The notes below the pieces were generated by a model. That model ran no database searches, had not been told where the DNA came from, and saw only the letters and a list, made by a program, of their open reading frames with translations. From Arthrobacter sp. AQ5-06 (GTDB taxonomy: Bacteria; Actinomycetota; Actinomycetes; Actinomycetales; Micrococcaceae): a stretch of 64,000 bases of DNA. Positions 17,413 to 26,695 of this stretch are shown here, one piece after another. A program made the translations under genes and the position numbers. The stretch lies in assembly GCF_003287955.1 (NCBI RefSeq), contig NZ_QMKP01000018.1, positions 1-64,000 of the forward strand, read 5' to 3'. Position 1 is the first letter of the stretch; the number at the start of each line of letters is the position of its first letter.

Positions 17413-18414
17413 GTGCGCGCAACGGTCAAGGACGTCGCGCGTCGCGCCGGCGTTTCACCCAAGACTGTCTCGAACGTCATGAACGGCATAATTCCGGTCA
17501 GTGGCGCCACCAGGACCAAGGTGGAGCAGGCCATTCTCGAACTGGATTACGTGCCCAACCTCTCCGCCCGCGGGCTGCGCAATGGGAGGTCCGGTGTCAT
17601 TGCGCTGGCCTTGCCTGATCTTGGCACGCCGTACTCGGCAGAAATTGCCCACCACATTGTGGAAGTGGCGCACGAGCAGGGCTGGATCGTGCAGATCGAG
17701 GAAACCGGCTCCGATCCAAAGCGCGAGCGCGAACTTATGGTGCGCGCCCGCTCCAACCTGATCGACGGACTGATCCTCAACCCTGTGGTGCTGGACGAGA
17801 GCGCCGTCCGGGTAGGCGTTGCCCTTCCGCCCGTGGTCCTGCTCGGGGAGGTTACGCAAAGCCTTGCCGACCGCGTCTTTGTGGATAGTGCCGCTGCCGC
17901 CCGCGACATGACTCTCGCCTTGGCGCAGCCCGGGCGCCGACGGATCGCCGTCCTGGGAACCACCCAAGGCAGGGGATCGGCTGCGGCGATACAGAGAACT
18001 CAGGGCTATGAAGAGGCGCTGGTGATCCTTGGCATCGAACGGGACGAGTCGCTGCTGATTCCCTGCGAAAAGTGGACGCCGCAGACTGCTGCCGATGCGC
18101 TCACTGCCTACCTGGGCTCCCACCCGCTTCCCGAGGCGCTGTTCTGCTTCACGGATTCCATGGCCATCGGCGCCCTGAGTGTGCTCTGGAAGAGGGGCCT
18201 GCGGATCCCGGAGGACATTGCGGTGGCGGGCTTTGACGACATCGCCGACGGCCGCTACGCGGTGCCGTCGTTGACCACGGTCTCCTTCGACAAGCGGGCT
18301 ATTGCCAGCGAGGCCCTGCGCCTGCTCACGGAGCGGATGGCCGACAGGGGCCACGAGCAGCGCGTGGTTTCCCTGCACTACAGCATTGTGGAGCGGGACA
18401 GCAGCCGCAGCTGA
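17413..18414 (+). CDS. LacI-family transcriptional regulator (arabinan operon)
   Basis: A 333-residue LacI/GalR repressor. The N-terminal helix-turn-helix is clear (TVKDVARRAGVSPKTVSNVMNG), followed by the hinge helix (PNLSARGLRNGRSG) and a periplasmic-binding-protein-like sensor domain (FCFTDSMAIGAL; VAGFDDIADGRY). The start is the GTG at 17413, with AAAGGGGAG upstream; the open frame to 17299 runs over the operator. It sits between the oxidase and a sugar ABC operon, each preceded by a similar palindrome, so it likely represses both and responds to arabinose or arabino-oligosaccharides (inferred from the GH51 gene). Confidence 0.85.
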   Translation: MRATVKDVARRAGVSPKTVSNVMNGIIPVSGATRTKVEQAILELDYVPNLSARGLRNGRSGVIALALPDLGTPYSAEIAHHIVEVAHEQGWIVQIEETGSDPKRERELMVRARSNLIDGLILNPVVLDESAVRVGVALPPVVLLGEVTQSLADRVFVDSAAAARDMTLALAQPGRRRIAVLGTTQGRGSAAAIQRTQGYEEALVILGIERDESLLIPCEKWTPQTAADALTAYLGSHPLPEALFCFTDSMAIGALSVLWKRGLRIPEDIAVAGFDDIADGRYAVPSLTTVSFDKRAIASEALRLLTERMADRGHEQRVVSLHYSIVERDSSRS

Positions 18415-18434
18415 AACGAGGACGGCCCGCCAGA

Positions 18435-18450
18435 TTGTGTGCGCTAACAA
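18435..18450. promoter_or_regulatory. LacI-type operator upstream of the arabinan ABC operon
   Basis: TTGTGTGCGCTAACAA is a 16-base imperfect palindrome sharing GCGCTAACAA with the site at 17279. It lies about 150 bases before the substrate-binding protein gene and just after the LacI gene. Confidence 0.7.
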
Positions 18451-18467
18451 TTTCTCTTGCCCTGTCG

Positions 18468-18483
18468 ATTACATCGATGTAAT
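18468..18483. promoter_or_regulatory. Perfect 16-base palindrome ATTACATCGATGTAAT
   Basis: A fully symmetric site centred on CG, 18 bases after the preceding operator and 115 bases before the ABC operon. Its form suits a second LacI-type regulator or an alternative operator of the same one. No other copy was noticed in the window. Confidence 0.65.
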
Positions 18484-18597
18484 GTGAGGCTTGCGTCACC
18501 CCCTGAGGGCATCGGCCCGGGAATGGGGACGCACCGGAACCGGAGTTTTGAGCAACAAGAAGTGACCTTTCCGCGGACCCATCCAAAGGAGTGACGG

Positions 18598-19929
18598 GTG
18601 AAGCAGTTTGAATTTTTCGGGAAGCAAGTGTCCCGACGGCAGTTATTGACAGGAACGGCAGCCTTAGGCAGTGTCCTGGTAGCAGGCGGCCTGACGGGCT
18701 GCGGCGGAAACGCCCAAGCCTCTGACCTGCGGGACATCGGGTTCTGGCACCTGCTGTCCGGCGGTGACGGCATCAAGATGCAGGCCATGATCAACAGCGC
18801 GAACCAGGCCAACCCCGGCTTCAAGGTGCACCCCACGGTCCTGGCCTGGGGCCCGCCGTACTACACCAAACTGGCCATGGCATCGGCCGGCGGGCGGCCG
18901 CCGGAAGTGGCGATCATGCATGCCAGCCGGGTTTCCGGATACGCCCCCGGCGGGCTCATCGACCCCTGGGACTTGGACCTGCTGGCCGAGCTCGGCGTTA
19001 CCGGGGAAAACTTTGCGCCACGCATCTGGGAGAAGAGCCAGCAGAACGGCAAGGTGTTCTCCATCGCCCTGGATTCGCACCCGTTCGTCATGTTCTACAA
19101 CACGGACATCGCCAGCAAAGCCGGCGTCCTGGGCGGCAACGGACAACTGCAGGAAGTAACTTCGCCGCAGGAGTTCATGGCCATGGCCAGGGAAATGCAG
19201 AAGGTCACCCAGGCCCATGGATTGTCCTTCGGTTACCTCGGCAGTGGCTCCCAGATGTGGCGGCTCTTCTACACGCTCTACAAGCAGCACGGCGCGGACA
19301 TGGAACTGATCCCGGGCCAGCCGATGAAAGTGGACCGCGACGCCGCGATTGAGTCCTTGGAATTCATGGCATCGCTCTTTGATGACACCATCGCTGCGAA
19401 GGCCGGCGACATCAGCACGGGCATCGCGGAGTTCGCCCGCGGCGACTCGGGAATGCTGTTCAGCGGAGTGTGGGAATTGCCCACGCTCAAGAAAGCCGGA
19501 CTTCCGGTGGACGCTGCCACCATTCCCACGCTGTACGGAACGCCGGCAGCATACGCAGACTCGCACTCGTTCGTCCTGCCGCGGCAGCTGAATGTGGATG
19601 AAGCGAAACGGCGGGACGTCTACAAGTTCGTGAGCGATGTCCTCAAAGGATCAATCTCCTGGGCAGAAGCCGGTCACATTCCGGCCTACCAACCCGTGGT
19701 CCAGTCGCAGGCATACCGCGACCTCACGCCGCAGATCCACTACGCCAACGCAGCGGACATCATCGCCTACGATCCCGAAGCCTGGTTCAGCGGCTCGGGC
19801 TCGGACTGGCAGACCTACTTTGCGGAGAACGTCCAGAACGTGTTCCTGGGCCGCGATAAGGCGGCCGCAGGTTGGGACGCCTTTGAGCACCGCACCAACA
19901 CACTGCTTTCCCGGCCCAACCCGGTCTAA
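18598..19929 (+). CDS. Sugar ABC transporter substrate-binding lipoprotein
   Basis: A 443-residue family 1 extracellular solute-binding protein. The N-terminus has a twin-arginine motif (SRRQLL) and a lipobox (LTGC, Cys about residue 36), so it is likely exported folded and lipid-anchored. The body shows FWHLLSGGDG, VAIMHASRV, FYNTDIASKAG and a C-terminal Trp-rich closing region. It is the binding component of the importer encoded by the next two genes. The GTG start follows AAAGGAG. Substrate is inferred as arabinose oligosaccharide because the operon ends with an arabinofuranosidase. No ATPase gene is present, as is common when a shared MsiK-type ATPase serves several importers. Confidence 0.85.
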   Translation: MKQFEFFGKQVSRRQLLTGTAALGSVLVAGGLTGCGGNAQASDLRDIGFWHLLSGGDGIKMQAMINSANQANPGFKVHPTVLAWGPPYYTKLAMASAGGRPPEVAIMHASRVSGYAPGGLIDPWDLDLLAELGVTGENFAPRIWEKSQQNGKVFSIALDSHPFVMFYNTDIASKAGVLGGNGQLQEVTSPQEFMAMAREMQKVTQAHGLSFGYLGSGSQMWRLFYTLYKQHGADMELIPGQPMKVDRDAAIESLEFMASLFDDTIAAKAGDISTGIAEFARGDSGMLFSGVWELPTLKKAGLPVDAATIPTLYGTPAAYADSHSFVLPRQLNVDEAKRRDVYKFVSDVLKGSISWAEAGHIPAYQPVVQSQAYRDLTPQIHYANAADIIAYDPEAWFSGSGSDWQTYFAENVQNVFLGRDKAAAGWDAFEHRTNTLLSRPNPV

Positions 19930-19956
19930 CGGCACCGAGCGACAAAGGAGTCTTTC

Positions 19957-20913
19957 ATGAGTTCTTCACTAGCGTCCCGGCGCAGCACCGGTCAGCCGGA
20001 CATCGCCACAGGGATCCAACCCCAACCAACGCGCCGCCCCTCACGGAGCCGTACCAGGAGCAACCTGAGCGGCTGGGGATTCGCCACCCCGTTCCTGGTC
20101 TTCTTCCTTGTGTTCCTGGTATGGCCCATTCTCTATGGCCTCTACATGAGCCTCACGGGCAAGTCCCTGACCGGCGCCAACGACAGCCTGATCGGCTTCG
20201 CGAACTACGCCGAGGCACTGGCCGACGCCGACATGTGGCGCTCTTTGGGAAACACGCTCTACTTCACCGTCATCAGCACCGTCCCCCTGGTCCTCGTGGC
20301 CCTGGTGATGGCGGCCCTGCTGAACGTGGGGCTGCCTGCCCAGTGGCTGTGGCGGCTTTCCTACTTTGCCCCGTACCTGCTGGCCTCCACCGTGGTCTCG
20401 CTGTTCTTCACCTGGATGTACAACCCGCAGCTAGGCCTGATCAATGACTTCCTCTCCAAGATGGGCCTCCCCAAAGTCGCCTGGCTCAACGATCCCAACG
20501 TGGCCATGTGGGCGATCGTCATCGCCACGCTGTGGTGGACCGTGGGGTTCAATTTCCTGCTGTACCTGGCCGCGATGCAGAACATCCCCGCACAGCACTA
20601 CGAAGCAGCGTCCCTGGACGGCGCCGGAGCCTGGCGGCAGTTCTTCTCGATCACCCTGCCGCAACTGACGCCCACCACGGTGATGATCGTGCTCCTCCAG
20701 ATCCTCGCATCCCTGAAGATCTTCGATCAGGTGTACCAGATGACCGCCGGCGGTCCCGGAGGATCGACCCGCCCCGTGGTGCAGTACATCTTTGAAGCCG
20801 GCTTCACCGGCTACCGGCTGGGATACTCCGCAGCCATCTCCTACATTTTCTTCGGACTGATCGTGCTGGTTTCGGTCATGCAGTTCGCCGTCACCCGCCG
20901 CAGGAGTGCATAA
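19957..20913 (+). CDS. Sugar ABC transporter permease 1
   Basis: A 318-residue MalF/AraP-like permease with six predicted membrane helices after a basic 40-residue N-terminus. The ATPase-contact EAA loop is visible (EAASLDGAGAWRQFFSITLPQL). It pairs with the following permease, whose gene starts two bases after its stop, and with the upstream binding protein. Confidence 0.85.
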   Translation: MSSSLASRRSTGQPDIATGIQPQPTRRPSRSRTRSNLSGWGFATPFLVFFLVFLVWPILYGLYMSLTGKSLTGANDSLIGFANYAEALADADMWRSLGNTLYFTVISTVPLVLVALVMAALLNVGLPAQWLWRLSYFAPYLLASTVVSLFFTWMYNPQLGLINDFLSKMGLPKVAWLNDPNVAMWAIVIATLWWTVGFNFLLYLAAMQNIPAQHYEAASLDGAGAWRQFFSITLPQLTPTTVMIVLLQILASLKIFDQVYQMTAGGPGGSTRPVVQYIFEAGFTGYRLGYSAAISYIFFGLIVLVSVMQFAVTRRRSA

Positions 20914-20915
20914 CC

Positions 20916-21812
20916 ATGGCAACCCCAACTATCACCCGTCCCACGCCACGCACAAGCACCAGCGAAGGGATCCGCCGCCCGCGCAAAAAGATGACCGCCG
21001 GCAAGATCGCCGCGCTCGTTGTTGCGGCGTTTATCGCAGTGCTGTGGCTGATTCCGTTTGCCTGGGCCACGGCCACCGCTTTCAAGACCGAGACGGATGC
21101 GGCCGCTCCGAAGGTCAGCTGGATGCCGCCGTCGGGCTTTACCGCTGAAGCGTTCGTCAAGGTGTTTCAGGACGGCAACATCCCGCTCTGGACGTGGAAC
21201 TCGTTCTACACCTCGGCGGCCATCACGGCGATCACGCTGGTGATCTCGGCGCTGGTGGCCTACGCCCTGTCCCGGATCGACTTCAAGGGCAAGAAGGTGC
21301 TGATGACGGTGATCATTGCCTCGATCATCATCCCGCCGCCGGTCCTCATCATCCCGCTCTTCTACCAAATGCTGGCGCTGAACCTGATCGATACCTCGTG
21401 GGCCATCATCCTGCCGCAGGTCATCCACCCGGCCATGGTGTTCGTGCTCAAGAAGTTCTTCGACCAGATCCCGCGCGAACTTGAGGAAGCCGCTGTGATG
21501 GACGGCGCCAGCCGCGTGCGGATCTTCACCCAAATCATCTTGCCGTTGTCCCGGCCCATCCTGGCCGCCGTCGCGATCTTCGTGTTCATCGGCGCCTGGA
21601 ACAACTTCCTGTGGCCCTTCATTGCCACGAACGACGGCGCGCTCCTCACCCTTCCAGTGGGGCTGCAAACCATCAAGAGCGCGTACGGCATCCAGTACGC
21701 GCAGAACATGGCCTCCGCGCTCCTCGCTGCGCTGCCACTGATCCTCGTCTTCCTGTTCTTCCAGCGCCAGATCATCAAGGGCGTCGCGACGACGGGACTC
21801 GCCGGCACCTGA
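20916..21812 (+). CDS. Sugar ABC transporter permease 2
   Basis: A 298-residue MalG/AraQ-like permease with six predicted helices and the EAA loop EEAAVMDGASRVRIFTQIILPL. The gene starts two bases past the end of permease 1. It is the second membrane half of the arabinan importer. Confidence 0.85.
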   Translation: MATPTITRPTPRTSTSEGIRRPRKKMTAGKIAALVVAAFIAVLWLIPFAWATATAFKTETDAAAPKVSWMPPSGFTAEAFVKVFQDGNIPLWTWNSFYTSAAITAITLVISALVAYALSRIDFKGKKVLMTVIIASIIIPPPVLIIPLFYQMLALNLIDTSWAIILPQVIHPAMVFVLKKFFDQIPRELEEAAVMDGASRVRIFTQIILPLSRPILAAVAIFVFIGAWNNFLWPFIATNDGALLTLPVGLQTIKSAYGIQYAQNMASALLAALPLILVFLFFQRQIIKGVATTGLAGT

Positions 21813-21884
21813 ACCGGCACCTAACGCTTGCCAACAAACACCTACCTACAACAGACCTGAACCACAACCAAGGAGATACCGCAC

Positions 21885-23423
21885 ATGTCCCGCGCACGGA
21901 TCACCCTCGACCGCGACTTCACCCTCGGCGAAGTACCCCGCCGCCTGTTCGGCTCCTTCGTGGAGCACATGGGCCGCTGCGTCTACACCGGCATCTTCGA
22001 GCCGGGCCACCCGGAGGCCGATGAGAACGGCTTCCGCCAGGACGTGCTCAAGCTCGTCAAGGAGCTCGGTGCCACCGTCATCCGGTACCCCGGCGGCAAC
22101 TTCGTCTCCGGCTACAACTGGGAAGACGGCATCGGCCCGCGGGAGAACCGTCCCCGCCGGCTGGACGGCGCCTGGCACACCGTGGAGACCAACGCGTTCG
22201 GCCTGCACGAATTCGTGGACTGGTCCCGCCAGGCCGGCACGGAAATCATGGAAGCCATCAACCTGGGCACCAGGGGAGTGGACGCAGCCCGCGAGATCGT
22301 GGAATACGCCAACCACCCCGGAGGCACCTACTGGTCGGACCTCCGCGCCAAGAACGGCCACAAGGATCCGTTCGACATCAAGCTCTGGTGCCTGGGCAAC
22401 GAGATGGACGGGCCGTGGCAGATCGGCCACAAGACCGCTGAGGAATACGGCCGCCTGGCCCAGGAAGCCGCCAAGGCCATGCGCTTCGTGGACCCGGACA
22501 TCGAGCTGGTGGCCTGCGGAAGTTCCAGCTCCGGCATGCCGACGTTCGGCGACTGGGAGCAGACTGTCCTGACGCACACCTATGACGAGGTGGACTACGT
22601 CTCCCTCCACGCCTACTACCAGGAGCACGAGGGCGACGTCGGCAGCTTCCTCGCCAGCGCAGTGGACACTGACTACTTCATCGAGTCCGTGATCGCCACC
22701 GCCGACGCCGTGCGTGCCAAGGGCAAACACAAGAAGCACATCAATCTGTCCTTCGACGAGTGGAACGTCTGGTACCAGCGCGGTCTGGACACCGAGGACC
22801 AGCCGCACAACGTCGCCAAGGCGGGCTGGCGCGAGCACCCCCGGGTCATCGAGGACAAGTACAACGTGACGGACGCCGTGGTGGTGGGAACCCTGCTGAA
22901 CTCTCTGCTTCGCCACGGCGACCGCGTCAAGATCGCCAACCAGGCACAGCTGGTCAACGTGATCGCGCCGATCCTTAGCGAGGAAAATGGTCCGGCCTGG
23001 CGCCAGACCATATTCCACCCGTTCGCACGGATGGCCGAGCTGGCCAGGGGCCAGATCTTGCGCCTGTCTGTTGACTCGGACAAGTACGAAAATGCCCGCT
23101 TCGGCGGCACCGACCTGGTGGACGTCAGCGCAACGTGGAACGAGGAAACGGGGCGCGTGGCACTGTTCTTCGCGAACCGGGGCCTGGAGGAAGCTGCCGA
23201 CGTCGAGGTCGCCCTGCGCGGGTTCGACGCCCGCCGGGTAATCCGTGCCGAGGTCCTGGAAATTCCGGAAGGCGGAGACCGTTTCACGGCCAATACTCAA
23301 AGCACTCCGAACCAGGTGGGGCTCAAACCTCTGGAAGGGGCGAAGGCGAGCGGCTCCGAACTCAGGGCAACGCTGCCGGCGCTTTCCTGGGCTGTGATTG
23401 AGTTGGAGGTCGTCAAAAACTGA
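21885..23423 (+). CDS. GH51 alpha-L-arabinofuranosidase
   Basis: A 512-residue cytoplasmic family 51 glycoside hydrolase that removes terminal alpha-L-arabinofuranose. The acid/base Glu173 lies in WCLGNEMDG and the nucleophile Glu292 in SFDEWNVWY; RYPGGNFVSGYNWEDG is another signature block. No signal peptide is present, which fits cleavage of imported oligosaccharides. The ATG at 21885 is preceded by AAGGAGATACC. It is the last gene of the arabinan operon, followed by the repeated hairpin. Confidence 0.92.
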   Translation: MSRARITLDRDFTLGEVPRRLFGSFVEHMGRCVYTGIFEPGHPEADENGFRQDVLKLVKELGATVIRYPGGNFVSGYNWEDGIGPRENRPRRLDGAWHTVETNAFGLHEFVDWSRQAGTEIMEAINLGTRGVDAAREIVEYANHPGGTYWSDLRAKNGHKDPFDIKLWCLGNEMDGPWQIGHKTAEEYGRLAQEAAKAMRFVDPDIELVACGSSSSGMPTFGDWEQTVLTHTYDEVDYVSLHAYYQEHEGDVGSFLASAVDTDYFIESVIATADAVRAKGKHKKHINLSFDEWNVWYQRGLDTEDQPHNVAKAGWREHPRVIEDKYNVTDAVVVGTLLNSLLRHGDRVKIANQAQLVNVIAPILSEENGPAWRQTIFHPFARMAELARGQILRLSVDSDKYENARFGGTDLVDVSATWNEETGRVALFFANRGLEEAADVEVALRGFDARRVIRAEVLEIPEGGDRFTANTQSTPNQVGLKPLEGAKASGSELRATLPALSWAVIELEVVKN

Positions 23424-23445
23424 CTCCATTGCCGCAGCAGTTCTG

Positions 23446-23481
23446 AGCGGACGACGGCCGGAGGTCCCGCCGTCGTCCGCT
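23446..23481. terminator. Hairpin, copy 3 of the repeated element
   Basis: Arms of 17 bases (23446-23462 and 23465-23481) with one mismatch and a GG loop, 22 bases after the arabinofuranosidase gene. It probably ends the operon. The core is the same as at 6188 and 49108. Confidence 0.75.
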
Positions 23482-23562
23482 CTGCAGGTTCTGGCCCTGA
23501 GGACGCCGCCGATGGCGTTGCCAACGGCAGGAGGACGTTAGGCCTGACCGTAATCGTCTCGC

Positions 23563-23886
23563 CTAGGTGCTGAGTTTCCAGTGGATTCGGATGGCCTCGG
23601 CAATTGGGCCAGCGGTGACGTCGACCCGGAAAGCGACGGGCGCGGTGGCTGTCTCTTCGATGACCGAGTCACTGTACACGCGGCCGCATGAGGGACACAG
23701 GGTGTAGAGATCCTCATCCGCAGGCCATTCCGCCAGTTCCGCGGGGACCGGGGTGTTCTCTCCGACATAGACGGGCACGCCTTCTGAGTTGGCCTGAATC
23801 AAGCCGTCCTTGCTGACGGTGTTCCCGCACACGCAGGTGATGGTGGTTACATCGTGACCGATCACAGCGGCGGTTTCAGAGTCCAT
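23563..23886 (-). CDS. Hypothetical protein with paired-cysteine motifs
   Basis: A 107-residue protein with CVCGN near residue 18 and CPSCGRVYSDS near residue 69. The two paired-Cys knuckles suggest one zinc-ribbon. The C-terminus is a beta-rich segment ending in a helix (AEAIRIHWKLS). The ATG at 23886 follows GGAAGG. No function can be assigned. It is transcribed toward the hairpin at 23446 and has no obvious partner. Confidence 0.6.
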   Translation of the reverse strand: MDSETAAVIGHDVTTITCVCGNTVSKDGLIQANSEGVPVYVGENTPVPAELAEWPADEDLYTLCPSCGRVYSDSVIEETATAPVAFRVDVTAGPIAEAIRIHWKLST

Positions 23887-24033
23887 GATGACCTTCCCGG
23901 TGCTGGAAGAGACGTTCTGCTATTTAGCCTATGCCTGTTGATCCGTGCGGTCGCACTGGAATTAGATTACGTCGCTCAGGCCCGGCGGGAGGACGGCGTG
24001 GTCACGGTTAGCGGCCCAGTTAGACTCGCCTCC

Positions 24034-24177
24034 ATGGGGGAATACAACACATCCGGGGAACGCAAGACACCGAAGCCAGCCCGATTCTCTGCCGCCGTCC
24101 TGCCCGTGGTGGGCCTCGTCGCGGTGCTGGTAGGGTGCCTCGTCGCGTGGAGCAACGCGAAGGCCAGCATCGCTTGA
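24034..24177 (+). CDS. Small single-helix membrane protein, hypothetical
   Basis: A 47-residue frame with a basic N-terminus and one long hydrophobic helix (FSAAVLPVVGLVAVLVGCLVAW). The ATG lies only seven bases after a TAGACT that could serve as a -10 box, so the message could be almost leaderless. It may instead be the broken start of a longer protein. From 24178 to 24406 no gene is supported. Confidence 0.35.
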   Translation: MGEYNTSGERKTPKPARFSAAVLPVVGLVAVLVGCLVAWSNAKASIA

Positions 24178-24406
24178 AAGGGGAGCGGACGCCCGGCCGG
24201 AACGGAGCGCCTGCGATGCTCTTGGACGATGCGATTGCTGTGCACATGATGCCGCTGACCAGGAAAATGTTGGATCCGTCTTGGCTGTCGCGGACCAGAA
24301 GGCCGACGAGTGCCATGAGCGCCGGCTCATCAATACCCGGCCGGACGCCTCGGTCGCCGGCTCTAGTCCGCCCCAGATTAGCTAGCCATGGCATGAAGAT
24401 CGTACT

Positions 24407-24424
24407 TGACTGAAAATTCAGTCA
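24407..24424. promoter_or_regulatory. Perfect inverted repeat upstream of the permease, probable TetR operator
   Basis: TGACTGAA and TTCAGTCA flank AA, an 18-base perfect palindrome 53 bases before the permease start. A TTGACT overlapping its left edge could be a -35 box. The TetR-family gene at the end of the permease frame is the likely ligand-sensing repressor for this site. Confidence 0.7.
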
Positions 24425-24477
24425 GGATTATGGTTATTGCAGTACATCAGCGTGATGTACCTCACGAAAGGCTTGCC

Positions 24478-25992
24478 ATGATCAGCACGCGCTTCCGCAA
24501 AGACGCGGATTCCGTCGGTGCCGCATCCGCGCACAAGGACCGCTTCGGCCGCATTGAATCGGCCGGCATTGAGTTCATTCCCGACGAACAACGTACCTCC
24601 CGCCCCCGGAACCTGTTCACCGTGTTCTTCGGCGGCAACTTCGCCTTCTCGGTCATCGTTTTCGGCTGGCTTCCCATCACCTTCGGCCTGGACTTCTTCG
24701 GCGCCGCCATGGCCAGCCTCACCGGTCTCCTCGTTGGTACGGCCCTGATCGCCCCGATGGCTCTCCTGGGGCCACGGACCGGCACCAACAACACCGTTTC
24801 CAGCGCCGCACACTTCGGCACCCGCGGGAGGTTGATCGGTTCCGCCCTGACCCTATTGTTCGCCCTCGCCTACGCCGCCATCGCAGTCTGGACTTCGGGC
24901 GACGCGCTGGTTGCCGCCGCCGAGCGGCTGCTGGGCGTACCCGTTGACGGCACCACGCTGGCCATCGGTTACGCCGTAATCTCCGTGGAAATCGTTTTGG
25001 TGGCGCTTTTTGGCCACGGCACAGTGGTGGCGATGCAGAAATTTGTTGCCCCGGTGGTCGGCATTCTGCTGCTCATCGGCGTCGTTGCTTTCGCCCCCAC
25101 GTTCAGCCCTACCTCCGTGCACGCCGAGTACCTGCTGGGCGACTTCTGGCCCACCTGGATCTTGTCCGCCGTCATTTCCGTCGGAGGACCGCTGTCCTAC
25201 GCGCCCACGCTGGGCGACTACAGCCGGCGCATCTCCCGGAAGCAGCACTCGGACCGTTCCGTCGTCGGCGCCACCTGCCTTGGTGTGTTCCTGGGCCTGT
25301 TTGTCACGGCTCTCTTCGGCGCTTTCACGGCCTCGGCCATTCCGGAGCTCGGCGGCTCCTACGTTGCAGACCTGGTGCGTTCGGCGCCGGCCTGGTATCT
25401 GCTGCCGATCCTCGTCATCGCGTTGGCGGGCGGGCTCGGCCAGGGCGTGCTCAACCTCTACGCCAGCGGGCTGGACCTCGAAGCCCTCTTCCCGCGGCTG
25501 CGCCGCATCCACACCACCCTCATCACGTCGGTGATCGCCGTCGGACTCCTCTACCTGGGTGTCTTCGTGTTCAACGCGGTGGACTCCATCACCGCCATGA
25601 CGCTGGTACTCAACGGACTCGCCGGCCCGTGGGTGGCCATCAATGTTCTGGGCTTCCTGATCGCCCGCCGCGGCCAATACCACGCCGGTGATCTCCAGCT
25701 GTTCCGCGCGAACGGACCCCGCGGCCGGTACTGGTTCAGTAACGGCTGGAATCTGCGGGCCGTCATTCCCTGGGCCATCGGATCGGTCTTTGGTCTGCTG
25801 GCAACCGACACTTCCCTGTACACCGGCCCGCTCTCGCAGCTCGCCGGGGGAGTCGACCTCAGCTTCATCGGGTCCACGCTCGTCGGAGCGGCAGGCTACC
25901 TGCTCGCCCTGCGGGTTTGGCCCGAACCCGCCGCTACGCCGGAGTCCGCACGGGAGGAAGGTGAGCACGTATTACTGTCAAAGCATGAGTGA
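24478..25992 (+). CDS. NCS1-family permease (purine/cytosine permease type)
   Basis: A 504-residue transporter with about 12 membrane helices. It opens with RIESAGIEFIPDEQRTSRPRNLFTVFFGGN, the N-terminal signature of NCS1 cytosine/purine permeases, and GDYSRRIS marks the central loop. NCS1 proteins usually carry nucleobases, hydantoins or thiamine precursors, but here the gene leads an agmatine-degrading cluster, so agmatine or a related amidine is a plausible cargo (inference). The ATG at 24478 is chosen because the extension to 24406 runs through the inverted-repeat operator. Its last 8 bases overlap the TetR gene. Confidence 0.8.
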   Translation: MISTRFRKDADSVGAASAHKDRFGRIESAGIEFIPDEQRTSRPRNLFTVFFGGNFAFSVIVFGWLPITFGLDFFGAAMASLTGLLVGTALIAPMALLGPRTGTNNTVSSAAHFGTRGRLIGSALTLLFALAYAAIAVWTSGDALVAAAERLLGVPVDGTTLAIGYAVISVEIVLVALFGHGTVVAMQKFVAPVVGILLLIGVVAFAPTFSPTSVHAEYLLGDFWPTWILSAVISVGGPLSYAPTLGDYSRRISRKQHSDRSVVGATCLGVFLGLFVTALFGAFTASAIPELGGSYVADLVRSAPAWYLLPILVIALAGGLGQGVLNLYASGLDLEALFPRLRRIHTTLITSVIAVGLLYLGVFVFNAVDSITAMTLVLNGLAGPWVAINVLGFLIARRGQYHAGDLQLFRANGPRGRYWFSNGWNLRAVIPWAIGSVFGLLATDTSLYTGPLSQLAGGVDLSFIGSTLVGAAGYLLALRVWPEPAATPESAREEGEHVLLSKHE

Positions 25993-26596
25993 AAAACTAA
26001 CCAGGATCCTCAACGCCGCCACCACCTGCATCGCCAGGAGCGGCGTCCGGGGAATGCGTGTCAATGATGTGGCTGCAGAGGCCGGAGTTTCGCCGGGCCT
26101 CCTGTACTACCACTTCACCGACCGGGCCGGCCTGCTTGCCGCAACGCTGGAACACATCAACAAGCAGGTCAGCAAGGACGACGCCGTCCTCTCCTCCCTT
26201 GGCGCCGAAGACCGCTCCCGCCACGTCAGGCACCTGCTCCTTGACGAAATCAAGGACGACGCTGACGTTCGCCGGAATTCGGTGGCCTGGAACGAGCTCC
26301 GGGCCTGCTCCATCTTTGAACAGGAACTGGCGGAACCACTTTCCCGGACAACGGCGGAATGGAACATCGAGATCGCCCACGCCATCGTGGCCGCCAGCGA
26401 AGGCACCAGCGAGGACGAAGCCTCAGTCACGGCGGAGATCCTCACCAGTTTGGTGGAAGGGATCTCCGGCCGCTGGCTCAGCGGTTTCATCACCACAGAC
26501 CACGCGCGTCACCTGTTGACGACGGCCATCGACTCACTCACCACAACACGCCCTACGACCCGGCAGGAACCTGCGGCGCAGGGTCGGGGCAAATGA
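25985..26596 (+). CDS. TetR-family transcriptional regulator
   Basis: A 203-residue regulator. The N-terminal helix-turn-helix is typical (RILNAATTCIARSGVRGMRVNDVAAEAGVSPGLLYYHF). The rest is a helical ligand-binding domain ending in a disordered Thr/Gln-rich tail. The ATG overlaps the permease gene by 8 bases, so the two are translated together. It probably binds the palindrome at 24407-24424 and derepresses the agmatine genes on ligand binding. Confidence 0.85.
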   Translation: MSEKLTRILNAATTCIARSGVRGMRVNDVAAEAGVSPGLLYYHFTDRAGLLAATLEHINKQVSKDDAVLSSLGAEDRSRHVRHLLLDEIKDDADVRRNSVAWNELRACSIFEQELAEPLSRTTAEWNIEIAHAIVAASEGTSEDEASVTAEILTSLVEGISGRWLSGFITTDHARHLLTTAIDSLTTTRPTTRQEPAAQGRGK

Positions 26597-26695
26597 ACCA
26601 CCGACCCAACTCTCAACCACTTACAAAACGACGCGATTCGATTGGAATCCCGCGATCATGCACGGACCCCTAAGGTCCCGTTAGGAAGCACCACC

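Noticed and set aside
24020..24394. 124-codon minus-strand frame
   Set aside because: Partly protein-like (ALVGLLVRDSQDGSNIFLVSG) but no start site, no known family, and an Arg-rich second half.
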